DNA of 9,345 nt from an uncultured Bacillota bacterium (GCA_947179265.1 CAMXBB010000037.1:1-9345); one strand, 5' to 3'; counted from the stretch's first letter, positions 1-5,859 are shown. A program made the numbers and translations. The notes: generated from the letters alone by a model not told the origin.

Positions 1-36
1 ATCATTAATTAACGTTGATATATATTCTTTTTTCAT
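1..36 (-). CDS. 5' end of an unidentified gene leaving the window
   Basis: Only the first twelve codons are present, reading MKKEYISTLIND, with the ATG at 36-34. The start is well supported: an AGGTGA ribosome binding site lies at 42-47 (minus strand), five bases before the ATG, and a TATAAT box lies just upstream at 48-53. The frame is open to the window edge. Too little is visible to name a product. It is transcribed leftwards, just downstream of the terminator of the Arg-Pro tRNA operon, so it probably forms its own transcription unit. Confidence 0.6.
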   Translation of the reverse strand, partial: MKKEYISTLIND

Positions 37-47
37 ACCCTTCACCT

Positions 48-76
48 ATTATAGTGTACCAAACATACCACAAAAA
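48..76 (-). promoter_or_regulatory. Promoter of the partial leftward gene
   Basis: A perfect TATAAT (-10) occupies 53-48 on the minus strand. A poor -35 (TTTTTG) lies 17 bases upstream at 76-71. The -35 candidate shares its T-run with the terminator at 72-97, so only the -10 is convincing. Confidence 0.45.
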
Positions 77-97
77 AACAACTTGTTAAAAGTTGTT
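72..97 (-). terminator. Rho-independent terminator of the Arg-Pro tRNA operon
   Basis: On the minus strand an 8-bp stem, AACAACTT/AAGTTGTT, closes a five-base loop and is followed by seven T. It begins about 10 bases after the CCA end of tRNA-Pro, as expected for the end of a tRNA operon. Confidence 0.85.
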
Positions 98-107
98 ATT
101 TCTAAAA

Positions 108-184
108 TGGTCGAGAAGACAGGATTCGAACCTGCGACCCCTTGGTCCCAAACCAAGTGCACTACCAAGCTGTGCTACTTCTCG
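108..184 (-). tRNA. tRNA-Pro(TGG)
   Basis: A 77-nt cloverleaf with a perfect seven-pair acceptor stem (CGAGAAG/CTTCTCG), an encoded 3' CCA (108-110), a GGTTCGAA-type T loop, and anticodon stem CTTGG/CCAAG around the loop TTTGGGA. The anticodon TGG reads proline codons. It is the second gene of a two-tRNA operon, six bases after tRNA-Arg. Confidence 0.97.
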
Positions 185-190
185 AAAAAG

Positions 191-267
191 TGGTGCGCCC
201 AAAGGGAGTCGAACCCCTAACCTTTAGATCCGTAGTCTAACGCTCTATCCAATTGAGCTATGAGCGC
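191..267 (-). tRNA. tRNA-Arg(ACG)
   Basis: A 77-nt cloverleaf with acceptor GCGCTCA/TGGGCGC (one G-T pair), an encoded CCA (191-193), and anticodon stem TTAGA/TCTAA around CTACGGA. Anticodon ACG is expected to have A34 deaminated to inosine by TadA so that it reads CGU, CGC and CGA. First gene of the operon. Confidence 0.97.
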
Positions 268-306
268 ATGTTCCCTTTTTCAACCTAAAATTTAAATTAC
301 TAATTA

Positions 307-334
307 AGTATAACACATTTTTTCATTATTTCAA
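307..334 (-). promoter_or_regulatory. Promoter of the Arg-Pro tRNA operon
   Basis: On the minus strand, TTGAAA (334-329) and TATACT (312-307) are separated by 16 bases, and a TG lies one base before the -10 (extended -10). The predicted start leaves a leader of about 30 bases before tRNA-Arg. Confidence 0.7.
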
Positions 335-376
335 TACTTATATTAATATTTTATTCGTTTTTCCGAATAAAGTGCA

Positions 377-408
377 TAAAAAAGCTATCTTTTATTAAGA
401 TAGCTTTT
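377..408 (-). terminator. Terminator of the 715-aa low-complexity gene
   Basis: On the minus strand a 12-bp stem, AAAAGCTATCTT/AAGATAGCTTTT, closes a TTATT-type loop, and the T-run continues past the stem. It starts 15 bases after the stop codon of the 423-2570 gene. Confidence 0.85.
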
Positions 409-422
409 ACTATATTTAAATA

Positions 423-2570
423 TTAGTCATCATAAGGATTTCCAGAGCTTGCCTTATTTACTTTGTCTTGTACATATTGGTCTACTGCAGAGCACCATTG
501 ATGAGCTCCCATAATAGCAGGATATAAACCTTGGTTTCCTCCAACTCCGATATTCTTAGCACATTCTTCATAGATAATTGTACTATCCTTACCAGCTGGC
601 GAATAGAAATTTGATTGTAAATCTCCTAAATTCTTAACTAAATCATTCAACGATCTTACTATTTGAGTAAAATCTTGATTTATATCAGAAGCTAATATTT
701 GTGATGCTTTTTCAACATCTAACGAGAATGTCTCATTATCTCCACCGGCATCTGCTGACGTTGGTGTTGTAGTAGGTGTAGCAGTTGATCCACCGTTTGT
801 AGGATCAGCTGGAGCATCTGGTAAATTCGCAGCAAAATCGCTTACTGAATCATAAATACCTTTTTCTTCTAACAATCCTTTTAATTCTGGATTTAATTCC
901 ATTAATTCCTCAAGAGTATAATCTCCACCAGCCAAATGATCTTTTATGAATTTTTCTAAATCTCCCGGCTCCATATCTTTTATTGAAGAGATTTGGTCAA
1001 AACCAATACCCTTATCAAGTAATATTTCAGCTGTTTCAGGATATTTCTTAACAAAATCATCAACCGACATTCCTTCAAGCCCACCATTTAGAATATCTTC
1101 TCTAGACATTCCTTCTAATTCCATAGCTTTTGCGATACCATCAGGAGTATTTAGATTAGGTTCAGCACTTCCTGATGAAGAAGTCGGAGTTTTAGTTGAT
1201 GGAGTGTCATCTGCTGGTGCAGAAGTTGATGGCATTTCTGGTATTTCTTGTCCACCAGTTGATCCACCACCAGAACCTGTTCCTGTATTATTTCCATTAG
1301 ATCCTGATGAAGATGGCGTATTATTTGAACCAGATCCACCATTTCCACCATTAGTTCCATTATTTCCAGAACCGCCAGTAGAACCTGTTCCTTGATCTGA
1401 ACTACTATTAGCACCATCATTTGTATTTGTTTCGGCTGTTTTAGTATCATCCGCTTTTGCAGTTGTATCTGCTACTTCAGGAATTTCTGTTTCACCTTTT
1501 TTAGTTTCGTCATCAGTCTTACTTGCTTCATCGTCTCCAGCTATATAGTTTTCGTCATTTTTACTTGCATTTTGCTTTGATGGATCAATAGTTAATCTAT
1601 CTTTTCCATCATCTACTGTGATTGTACCATCATCATTAAAAGTAATCGTCTTATCATGAGTTCCTGAATCATTTTGATTATTATAACCATTTTGATCATT
1701 TGAACCATAATTACTTGAGCTACCTGGATTTTGTGAAGATGATCCCATGTTATTATTCCCACTATTAGTAGGTTCATCATTAATACTTGGATAATCTTTA
1801 TCACTTAAATTGAAACCAGGGATTCTATCATTACTTGTTCCAGTATTTGAGCCATTATTTGATTCAGATGGTATCTCAACTGATCCAGTAAGATTTCCAT
1901 CCGAAGGAGTTTGTGTTCCTGGATTTTGATCAGTCGGAGTATCTGTTGAAGGTACTGTTGGATGATTTTTTTCATATTCTTGCTTTGCTGCTTCATATCC
2001 TTCTCTATATTGATCTAAAGCTTCTTGTTCTCTATTAAAAGCATCATATCCAGCTTGATAAGAATCGCTTGGTGTTGTACCTTCAGTTTCTCCACCTATA
2101 GGTGTTGTTGGAACTGGTTCTCCTGCTTCTCCACCAACTGGGGTAGTTGGAGTTATTTCACCTGTTTCTCCTCCATCCGGTACTGGAATAGCAATGTCTC
2201 CAGTATCTATACCTGGGTTTGTTGGTTCTACTGTTCCTCCTACAGGAGTTGTTGGAGTTGGTGTTGGATCAGTAATCTCACCAATTATTGGTTTTGGAGC
2301 TGGTTTAACAACATCATCGACAACTGGCGTTGTTGGAGTTGTTGGTGTTGGGCCATCATTTTCACCTGTTTCTAAAGGTGGTTCCCATGGCATTGTTTCA
2401 TAAACCCTATCGTCATACTTCCACCAACTTGGTTTTTCAATAGTACCTTCTGGTAAAGGGCTTCCTGTTTGACCTTCTTGACCTTGAAGCCATACTGGTG
2501 TTTCTGGTTCCCATACAAGTGGATCTTTACCATTTGTTTTACTATTAACCGCATTATTATTAAAATCCAT
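423..2570 (-). CDS. Large Pro/Thr/Gly/Asn-rich protein with C-terminal helical domain, function unknown
   Basis: I do not recognise a family for the whole protein (715 residues from the start chosen). The ATG at 2570 is preferred because AGAAGGA at 2583-2577 lies six bases before it. An in-frame ATG at 2606 would add twelve residues but has no comparable binding site. Order of regions: a Trp-rich N-terminus (about 19-62, with WEP, SWW and PWEP); imperfect TPTTPVGGE-type repeats (72-165); a charged helix with two YxxGY/YREGY elements (171-202); a long Asn/Ser/Gly/Asp-rich stretch (210-470); a helical, Glu/Leu/Met-rich segment (475-583) with repeated 'GMS.ED/DD'-like turns; a Thr/Pro linker; and a helical C-terminus (613-715). 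The last part has one long amphipathic helix, a turn NFYSPAG, then a second helical half with two Cys (in EEC and WCS). That shape loosely resembles a WXG100/ESX fold, but there is no true WxG. I see no signal peptide, membrane segment or LPxTG, so a classical wall-anchored adhesin is unlikely. A type VII-like substrate or an internal scaffold are possibilities only. Confidence 0.85.
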   Translation of the reverse strand: MDFNNNAVNSKTNGKDPLVWEPETPVWLQGQEGQTGSPLPEGTIEKPSWWKYDDRVYETMPWEPPLETGENDGPTPTTPTTPVVDDVVKPAPKPIIGEITDPTPTPTTPVGGTVEPTNPGIDTGDIAIPVPDGGETGEITPTTPVGGEAGEPVPTTPIGGETEGTTPSDSYQAGYDAFNREQEALDQYREGYEAAKQEYEKNHPTVPSTDTPTDQNPGTQTPSDGNLTGSVEIPSESNNGSNTGTSNDRIPGFNLSDKDYPSINDEPTNSGNNNMGSSSQNPGSSSNYGSNDQNGYNNQNDSGTHDKTITFNDDGTITVDDGKDRLTIDPSKQNASKNDENYIAGDDEASKTDDETKKGETEIPEVADTTAKADDTKTAETNTNDGANSSSDQGTGSTGGSGNNGTNGGNGGSGSNNTPSSSGSNGNNTGTGSGGGSTGGQEIPEMPSTSAPADDTPSTKTPTSSSGSAEPNLNTPDGIAKAMELEGMSREDILNGGLEGMSVDDFVKKYPETAEILLDKGIGFDQISSIKDMEPGDLEKFIKDHLAGGDYTLEELMELNPELKGLLEEKGIYDSVSDFAANLPDAPADPTNGGSTATPTTTPTSADAGGDNETFSLDVEKASQILASDINQDFTQIVRSLNDLVKNLGDLQSNFYSPAGKDSTIIYEECAKNIGVGGNQGLYPAIMGAHQWCSAVDQYVQDKVNKASSGNPYDD
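1251..1403 (-). repeat. Gly/Ser/Asn/Thr low-complexity linker coding region
   Basis: This stretch codes for residues about 390-440 of the 715-aa protein, made almost only of Gly, Ser, Asn and Thr in short GGSG/NNGTNGG units. It produces spurious open frames on other strands and frames. It is a likely site of slippage-driven length variation. Confidence 0.7.
2078..2357 (-). repeat. Imperfect tandem TPTTPVGGE-coding repeats
   Basis: Residues about 72-165 of the 715-aa protein contain four related units (TPTTPV, TPTTPVGG, TPTTPVGGE, VPTTPIGGE) separated by Glu/Thr/Gly spacers. The DNA repeats are degenerate, so the similarity is clearer in protein than in nucleotides. Confidence 0.7.
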
Positions 2571-2576
2571 ACTAAA

Positions 2577-2583
2577 TCCTTCT
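2577..2583 (-). promoter_or_regulatory. Ribosome binding site that fixes the start at 2570
   Basis: AGAAGGA on the minus strand lies six bases before the ATG at 2570. It overlaps the codons that would follow the alternative upstream ATG at 2606, so the longer reading is probably not the main product. Confidence 0.75.
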
Positions 2584-2612
2584 TTCATTTCCAAAATAAA
2601 AGACATAATAAA

Positions 2613-2624
2613 CGTTTCTAAACG
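2613..2624. promoter_or_regulatory. Small inverted repeat in the leader of the 715-aa gene
   Basis: CGTTT-CT-AAACG is a perfect 5-bp inverted repeat lying between the predicted promoter (2673-2702) and the ribosome binding site (2577-2583). It could be an operator or a small RNA hairpin. At this size in AT-rich DNA it could also be chance. Confidence 0.25.
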
Positions 2625-2672
2625 CTCTTTTTCTATTCATATATCATCTGAATACACTTGTCTACTATTATA

Positions 2673-2702
2673 TTTATACCATAAGTGACGAGTACTTTTC
2701 AA
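2673..2702 (-). promoter_or_regulatory. Promoter of the 715-aa gene
   Basis: TTGAAA (2702-2697) and TATAAA (2678-2673) on the minus strand are 18 bases apart. A perfect TATAAT overlaps a few bases further on (2672-2667), but its spacing to the same -35 is too long. The predicted leader is about 95 bases. Confidence 0.5.
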
Positions 2703-2775
2703 CATATTTAATAATTGTTTACAACAAGAATCTCCTATATTAAATAAAATAATATAGCAATATTTTTATATTATA

Positions 2776-2784
2776 TGATATACT
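2776..2784 (+). promoter_or_regulatory. Extended -10 promoter of the 138-aa gene
   Basis: TGATATACT is an extended -10 (TG, one base, TATACT) ending 15 bases before the ATG at 2800. The expected -35 position holds TAGCAA, which is poor. The 229 bases between the two divergent starts (2571-2799) hold only these promoters and the small inverted repeat. Confidence 0.5.
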
Positions 2785-2799
2785 TATTATGGTGATAAT

Positions 2800-3216
2800 A
2801 TGACAGCTAGTTGCATCTACAGCATAGACTTAAATACAAGCACTAATGAATCATTTAATATATCGTCCGATAATTTTGATCATTTCTATATTGCTAGCTT
2901 AGACGATAAAGGAGATGAAACGAATTATACTAGAGGAAAAGAAAACTTCTTAGAAGCAAACTTTTTTATGATAAGATTATTAAATTCCAAAAGTGTAGAA
3001 GAAATCGTTCAAAGATTATATAAAAAGCAAGATATCGTAAACGTTTCAGTAAATTTTACCGACGGAACATCTGAAAGCTTTAGAATTCCTGTAGAAAAAA
3101 AGTTAAACAATAAAAAGCTTGTAAATTCGTATGAAGATGCAACGTTAGTTGAGAATAACCTATGTATTCTTATAACAGATAAAAAGATAAAATATAAAAA
3201 GAACCTATTTGAGTAG
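2800..3216 (+). CDS. Hypothetical protein, 138 aa
   Basis: I do not recognise this protein. GGTGA at 2791-2795 lies four bases before the ATG, so the start is sound. The product is acidic at the N-terminus and Lys-rich at the end, with no membrane segment or signal peptide. Residues about 65-100 (VEEIVQRLYKKQDIVNVSVNFTDGTSESFRIPVE) read as a helix followed by two beta strands around a 'FTDGTSESF' turn, and a final strand (NNLCILITDKK) follows. That suggests a small alpha/beta or beta-barrel cytosolic protein. It is the only gene in the left half on the plus strand and is divergent from the 715-aa gene, which makes shared control possible. Its TAG stop lies inside its own terminator stem. Confidence 0.8.
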   Translation: MTASCIYSIDLNTSTNESFNISSDNFDHFYIASLDDKGDETNYTRGKENFLEANFFMIRLLNSKSVEEIVQRLYKKQDIVNVSVNFTDGTSESFRIPVEKKLNNKKLVNSYEDATLVENNLCILITDKKIKYKKNLFE

Positions 3217-3229
3217 GTTCTTATTTTTT
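3199..3229 (+). terminator. Terminator of the 138-aa gene
   Basis: A 9-bp stem, AAGAACCTA/TAGGTTCTT, with a six-base loop is followed by ATTTTTT. The gene's stop codon (3214-3216) forms part of the 3' arm. Read on the other strand the hairpin is followed by TTTTTAT, so it could also back up the terminator of the tRNA array. Confidence 0.85.
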
Positions 3230-3247
3230 ATCAATATTTATTTATCG

Positions 3248-3272
3248 AAAAATAAAAACTAGCAAGCTAGTT
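3248..3272 (-). terminator. Terminator of the ten-gene tRNA array
   Basis: On the minus strand AACTAGC/GCTAGTT form a tight hairpin (in practice six pairs and a CTTG loop), followed by TTTATTTTT. It begins about 10 bases after the CCA end of tRNA-Lys, the last gene of the array. Confidence 0.75.
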
Positions 3273-3282
3273 ATTATTAAAA

Positions 3283-3358
3283 TGGTGTCCCGTTGGGAAT
3301 TCGAATCCCAGACCCTCTGATTAAAAGTCAGATGCTCTACCGGCTGAGCTAACGGAAC
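3283..3358 (-). tRNA. tRNA-Lys(TTT)
   Basis: A 76-nt cloverleaf with acceptor GTTCCGT/ACGGGAC (one T-G pair), an encoded CCA (3283-3285), and anticodon stem TCTGA/TCAGA around CTTTTAA. Last gene of the array, ten bases downstream of tRNA-Gln. Confidence 0.97.
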
Positions 3359-3368
3359 ATATAAAAGA

Positions 3369-3444
3369 TGGTTGCCTCGGATGGGTTCGAACCATCGGAA
3401 TGTCAGAGTCAAAGTCTGATGCCTTACCACTTGGCTACGAGGCA
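3369..3444 (-). tRNA. tRNA-Gln(TTG)
   Basis: A 76-nt cloverleaf with a perfect acceptor TGCCTCG/CGAGGCA starting with the unusual U1 typical of bacterial tRNA-Gln, an encoded CCA (3369-3371), and anticodon loop CTTTGAC (TTG). Confidence 0.97.
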
Positions 3445-3457
3445 ATTAACAAAAAAG

Positions 3458-3541
3458 TGGTGGAGGGTCATGGATTTGAACCATGGAACCCGAAGGAACA
3501 GATTTACAGTCTGCCGCGTTTGACCACTTCGCTAACCCTCC
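3458..3541 (-). tRNA. tRNA-Tyr(GTA)
   Basis: An 84-nt class II tRNA with a long variable arm (TTCCTTCGGGTT region), a perfect acceptor GGAGGGT/ACCCTCC, an encoded CCA (3458-3460) and anticodon loop CTGTAAA (GTA). Confidence 0.97.
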
Positions 3542-3548
3542 ATAAAAG

Positions 3549-3624
3549 TGGTGCCGACAGAGGGAGTCGAACCCCCAACCTACTGATTACAAGTCAGTTG
3601 CGCTGCCAGTTACGCTATGTCGGC
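3549..3624 (-). tRNA. tRNA-Thr(TGT)
   Basis: A 76-nt cloverleaf with acceptor GCCGACA/TGTCGGC, an encoded CCA (3549-3551), and anticodon stem ACTGA/TCAGT around CTTGTAA (TGT). Confidence 0.97.
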
Positions 3625-3631
3625 AAAAAAA

Positions 3632-3708
3632 TGGTGGGCAATATAGGACTCGAACCTATGACCCCCTGCTTGTAAGGCAGGTGCTCTAACCAACTGAGCT
3701 AATTGCCC
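3632..3708 (-). tRNA. tRNA-Val(TAC)
   Basis: A 77-nt cloverleaf with acceptor GGGCAAT/ATTGCCC, an encoded CCA (3632-3634), and anticodon stem CCTGC/GCAGG around CTTACAA (TAC). Confidence 0.97.
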
Positions 3709-3716
3709 ATATAATA

Positions 3717-3805
3717 TGGTGCCTAAGGCCGGACTTGAACCGGCACGGGCTTTAACACCCGCAGGATTTTAAGTCCTGTGCGTCTACCTATTCCGCCACT
3801 TAGGC
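3717..3805 (-). tRNA. tRNA-Leu(TAA)
   Basis: An 89-nt class II tRNA with acceptor GCCTAAG/CTTAGGC, an encoded CCA (3717-3719), a long variable arm, and anticodon stem CAGGA/TCCTG around CTTAAAA (TAA). It is the first gene after the internal promoter at 3831-3859. Confidence 0.97.
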
Positions 3806-3830
3806 ATTTGTCTTAAAATAAGACGAATTG

Positions 3831-3859
3831 AGTATAACTCTTTTATCTATATAAATCAA
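3831..3859 (-). promoter_or_regulatory. Internal promoter of the tRNA array (Leu to Lys)
   Basis: TTGATT (3859-3854) and TATACT (3836-3831) on the minus strand are separated by exactly 17 bases in the only long gap of the array (3806-3878). A small hairpin, GTCTTA/TAAGAC at 3810-3824, would lie at the start of this transcript. No terminator is visible after tRNA-Phe, so upstream transcripts probably read through. Confidence 0.7.
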
Positions 3860-3878
3860 TAGATAATCATAAAATAAA

Positions 3879-3954
<76 letters not shown>

Positions 3955-3962
3955 AAAAATAA

Positions 3963-4039
3963 TGGCGGTCCGTACGGGATTCGAACCCGTGGTCTTCTGC
4001 GTGACAGGCAGACGTCATAGGCCTCTAGACTAACGGACC
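3963..4039 (-). tRNA. tRNA-Asp(GTC)
   Basis: A 77-nt cloverleaf with acceptor GGTCCGT/ACGGACC, a G discriminator base as usual for tRNA-Asp, an encoded CCA (3963-3965), and anticodon stem TCTGC/GCAGA around CTGTCAC (GTC). Confidence 0.97.
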
Positions 4040-4043
4040 AAAA

Positions 4044-4120
4044 TGGTTGCGGGAGCAGGATTTGAACCTACGACCTCTGGGTTATGAGCCCAACGAGCTA
4101 CCTAACTGCTCTATCCCGCG
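4044..4120 (-). tRNA. Initiator tRNA-fMet(CAT)
   Basis: A 77-nt cloverleaf with anticodon loop CTCATAA. Two initiator hallmarks are visible: the first base C opposes A at the end of the acceptor (CGCGGGA/TCCCGCA, a C1-A72 mismatch), and three consecutive G-C pairs (GGG/CCC) close the anticodon loop. It is therefore the initiator tRNA, not elongator Met or Ile(CAT). CCA is encoded at 4044-4046. Confidence 0.95.
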
Positions 4121-4138
4121 ATGTGTAAATAAAATAAA

Positions 4139-4229
4139 TGGCGGAGAAAGAGGGATTCGAACCCCCGCGCCGTTTCCGACCTCCTGGTTTTCAAGACCAG
4201 TCCCTTCAACCGGACTTGGGTATTTCTCC
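4139..4229 (-). tRNA. tRNA-Ser(TGA)
   Basis: A 91-nt class II tRNA with acceptor GGAGAAA/TTTCTCC, a G discriminator, an encoded CCA (4139-4141), a long GC-rich variable arm and anticodon stem CTGGT/ACCAG around CTTGAAA (TGA). It is the first gene of the array. Confidence 0.97.
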
Positions 4230-4254
4230 GGGTCATTTCTTAATGAACAAATTG

Positions 4255-4284
4255 ATTATAGCATAGCATTTTTATTTAAGTCAA
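4255..4284 (-). promoter_or_regulatory. Main promoter of the tRNA array
   Basis: TTGACT (4284-4279) and TATAAT (4260-4255) on the minus strand are 18 bases apart, with TG one base before the -10. It is the best consensus match in the window, as expected for stable RNA. The leader before tRNA-Ser is about 20 bases. Confidence 0.88.
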
Positions 4285-4305
4285 TTATTTTTTCCAATTT
4301 TTAAT

Positions 4306-4329
4306 AAAAAAAGGACTTTTAGTCCTTTT
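4306..4329 (-). terminator. Terminator of the S1-domain gene
   Basis: On the minus strand AAAAGGACT pairs with AGTCCTTTT around a three-base loop and is followed by further T. The TAA stop of the gene (4321-4319) lies in the loop. Confidence 0.85.
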
Positions 4330-4675
4330 CTTTGTGGATTTCCTTATATTTAGTTTCTATCCATATAGGTAAGTGTTGCTTTAGCGGAGTAAAACCACGT
4401 ACTGATTCCTTAACAGCCTTATTATCATCAATTCTATAATTTAGACCTTTTATCGATAAAACGCATTTCTTATCACTATCTGATATCTCTTTAATTTCGA
4501 CATATATAGTTTCTCCAACTTTTGCATAATTATTAATATCTCTTACAAATCTTTCAGTAATTTCAGATATATGTATTAATCCATTGTAATTATCATTTAA
4601 TTTCACAAAAATGCCGTAACTTTCAATTCCAGTTACTGTACCTAAGACAACACTTCCGACTTTCAAGTCTTCCAT
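4319..4675 (-). CDS. cvfD: S1-domain RNA-binding protein, CvfD/YugI (general stress protein 13) type
   Basis: A 118-residue protein with one S1 (OB-fold) domain at about residues 1-77: VGSVVLGTVTGIESYGIFVKL, then GLIHISEI, VGETIYVEI and the closing strand CVLSIKGL. The C-terminal tail carries GFTPLKQHLPIWI, the short conserved segment I associate with the CvfD/YugI subfamily. Family members are small cytosolic RNA- or ribosome-associated proteins, and streptococcal CvfD is described as a post-transcriptional regulator. The start is fixed by GAGGTG at 4681-4686, five bases upstream. It is a single-gene unit divergent from the NifU-type gene, with its stop inside its terminator. The S1 domain is certain; the subfamily is likely from length and tail. 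Confidence 0.9.
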   Translation of the reverse strand: MEDLKVGSVVLGTVTGIESYGIFVKLNDNYNGLIHISEITERFVRDINNYAKVGETIYVEIKEISDSDKKCVLSIKGLNYRIDDNKAVKESVRGFTPLKQHLPIWIETKYKEIHKEKD

Positions 4676-4692
4676 AATTGCACCTCGTGTTC

Positions 4693-4721
4693 ATTATATC
4701 AAATAATCTTTACTTTGTATA
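4693..4721 (-). promoter_or_regulatory. Promoter of the S1-domain gene
   Basis: TATACA (4721-4716) and a perfect TATAAT (4698-4693) on the minus strand are 17 bases apart, with TG one base before the -10. The leader is very short, about 10 bases before the binding site. It interleaves with the opposite promoter at 4709-4738. Confidence 0.65.
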
Positions 4722-4738
4722 GCATTTTAGTTTATAAT
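4709..4738 (+). promoter_or_regulatory. Promoter of the NifU-type gene
   Basis: TTTACT (4709-4714) and TATAAT (4733-4738) are 18 bases apart. The element lies back to back with the S1 gene's promoter, and the two -35 boxes are one base apart on opposite strands. Confidence 0.6.
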
Positions 4739-4755
4739 GACTTTGGTGAAACATT

Positions 4756-4986
4756 ATGAATGAAACGGAGAAAATATTAGAAGTTTTAAATCAACTAAGA
4801 CCATACCTTAATAGTGAAGGTGGCGATGTAGAATTTGTAAAATACGAAGAAGAATATGTATATATCAAATTATATGGTGCGTGTGCAAGTTGTGGTTTTA
4901 GAGATCTTACCATACAGGATAATATATACGAAGCAATTAAGGAAGAAGTTCCTAAGTGCAAAGGTGTAATCAATATAGAACTATAA
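4756..4986 (+). CDS. NifU C-terminal-type Fe-S cluster scaffold/carrier
   Basis: A 76-residue, single-domain protein that matches the Nfu/NifU C-terminal family over its whole length: ILEVLNQLRPYLNSEGGDVEFV at the start, then the cluster-binding GACASC (C43 and C46), then the helix TIQDNIYEAIKEEVP. In this family two CxxC motifs from a homodimer hold a [4Fe-4S] cluster that is passed to apo-enzymes in the cytosol. The closest functional analogue in Bacilli would be YutI. Both cysteines and the GGDVE motif are intact. GGTGA at 4745-4749 lies six bases before the ATG. Its TAA stop lies in the loop and stem of the following terminator, three bases from the stop of the convergent YutH-like gene. 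Confidence 0.95.
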   Translation: MNETEKILEVLNQLRPYLNSEGGDVEFVKYEEEYVYIKLYGACASCGFRDLTIQDNIYEAIKEEVPKCKGVINIEL

Positions 4987-4999
4987 GTTCTATTTTTTT
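4976..4999 (+). terminator. Terminator of the NifU-type gene
   Basis: A 7-bp stem, TAGAACT/AGTTCTA, with an ATA loop is followed by seven T. It contains the stop codons of both convergent genes (4984-4986 plus, 4992-4990 minus). Read leftwards the hairpin is followed by a weaker T-content, so it probably works mainly on the plus strand. Confidence 0.8.
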
Positions 5000-5859
5000 A
5001 TCCAATCAATAATATATAAGCTATATCTTTCACTTAGTTTACTAACTAATTCTTTTAAAAATTGTTCATATTTTTCTATTACATCAGTAAATTTAAGTAA
5101 CTCACTGACATCAATTTCTTTTTCGAGCCATCTATCTAATAAATCAAAGTAATAACTTGGATATAGAAGTCTAGCCAACAGAATATTTATCTCATCATTA
5201 GTATAATTAACACTCAAAATATACTGATATTCATTCATAATATTGATATTTTCTTTTAAAATCTTAGATTTTAAATATTCAGAATAATCCCGTATTCTAA
5301 AATCTAAAAGCATCTCTGTTGGATCATAATATTTTAAATAATTAAATGGATAATCTACTCTCTTATGCTCAAGTACTCTTTTTAACGAAACATTATTATT
5401 CTTTAATCGATTAGCTATAGCTACTGCATTTTCACTCATACCTATATAATAATGAAATATCGAATTAAACATGATATCCTTATTGTCATTTTCTCCAATA
5501 ACTTTTGTATAATAATCAATTTTTTTTATCCAAATACTGCCGATATCAATAGTATGATAATCTACATCTAATATGGAAAAATCAATCCAATTATTTTCCA
5601 AAGTCTTATCTACCTTTAGTAATACATATGAATGGTTTTTGATAGTGCTAATCAATTCATTTTTGGTGTTGATTATAATATTATGAAATCTTATATGATA
5701 ATTATTTAATATTGTAATATTTTCTTTTAATATTTCAAAATCTATTTCTACTCTTTTAAATATAAAAAGCTCATTATTATATTTAAGTATATATATGTAA
5801 GCATTTTCATATTCAATTTCAAAATTAATATTGTAATAATAAAATAATATTTGTCTCAT
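4990..5859 (-). CDS. yutH: YutH-like spore coat protein (CotS/aminoglycoside-kinase-like fold)
   Basis: A 289-residue protein, very rich in Ile, Asn and Tyr. Segments that resemble the YutH/CotS kinase-like family as I remember it: an N-lobe-like strand pair (YILKYNNELFIFKRVE, 23-38), SIWIKKIDYYTKVIGE (108-123), FHYYIGMSENAVAI (135-148), LEHKR (163-167), the core DPTEMLLDFRIRDYSEYLK (179-197), and LLARLLYPSYYFDLLDRW (227-244). The usual kinase catalytic HGD motif is not visible, only H165-K-R, so a catalytically inactive structural role is likely. In B. subtilis YutH is a spore coat protein encoded in the same neighbourhood as yutD and yunB, and both of those occur here, which supports the call. 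No Shine-Dalgarno is visible before the ATG, and the 35-base gap to the upstream gene is largely filled by a terminator. The remote homology is moderately sure. Confidence 0.65.
   Translation of the reverse strand: MRQILFYYYNINFEIEYENAYIYILKYNNELFIFKRVEIDFEILKENITILNNYHIRFHNIIINTKNELISTIKNHSYVLLKVDKTLENNWIDFSILDVDYHTIDIGSIWIKKIDYYTKVIGENDNKDIMFNSIFHYYIGMSENAVAIANRLKNNNVSLKRVLEHKRVDYPFNYLKYYDPTEMLLDFRIRDYSEYLKSKILKENINIMNEYQYILSVNYTNDEINILLARLLYPSYYFDLLDRWLEKEIDVSELLKFTDVIEKYEQFLKELVSKLSERYSLYIIDWIKK

Noticed and set aside
946..1395. Plus-strand open frame opposite the 715-aa gene
   Set aside because: It is the antisense reading of Gly/Ser/Pro-rich repeats, which lack stops in several frames. 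It has no ribosome binding site and its composition (PPPEPVPV) only mirrors the real gene.
2025..2403. Two further plus-strand frames over the TPTTP repeats
   Set aside because: Trp/Cys/Ser-rich or Val/Gly-rich translations produced by reading the repeat backwards; no start signals.
423..2570. LPxTG-anchored adhesin or collagen-like surface protein
   Set aside because: There is no signal peptide, no C-terminal sorting signal (the protein ends in NPYDD), and no regular Gly-X-Y repeat.
3810..3824. GTCTTA/TAAGAC hairpin as a terminator inside the tRNA array
   Set aside because: It is not followed by a T-run on the minus strand, and it lies downstream of a promoter, where a leader hairpin is more likely.
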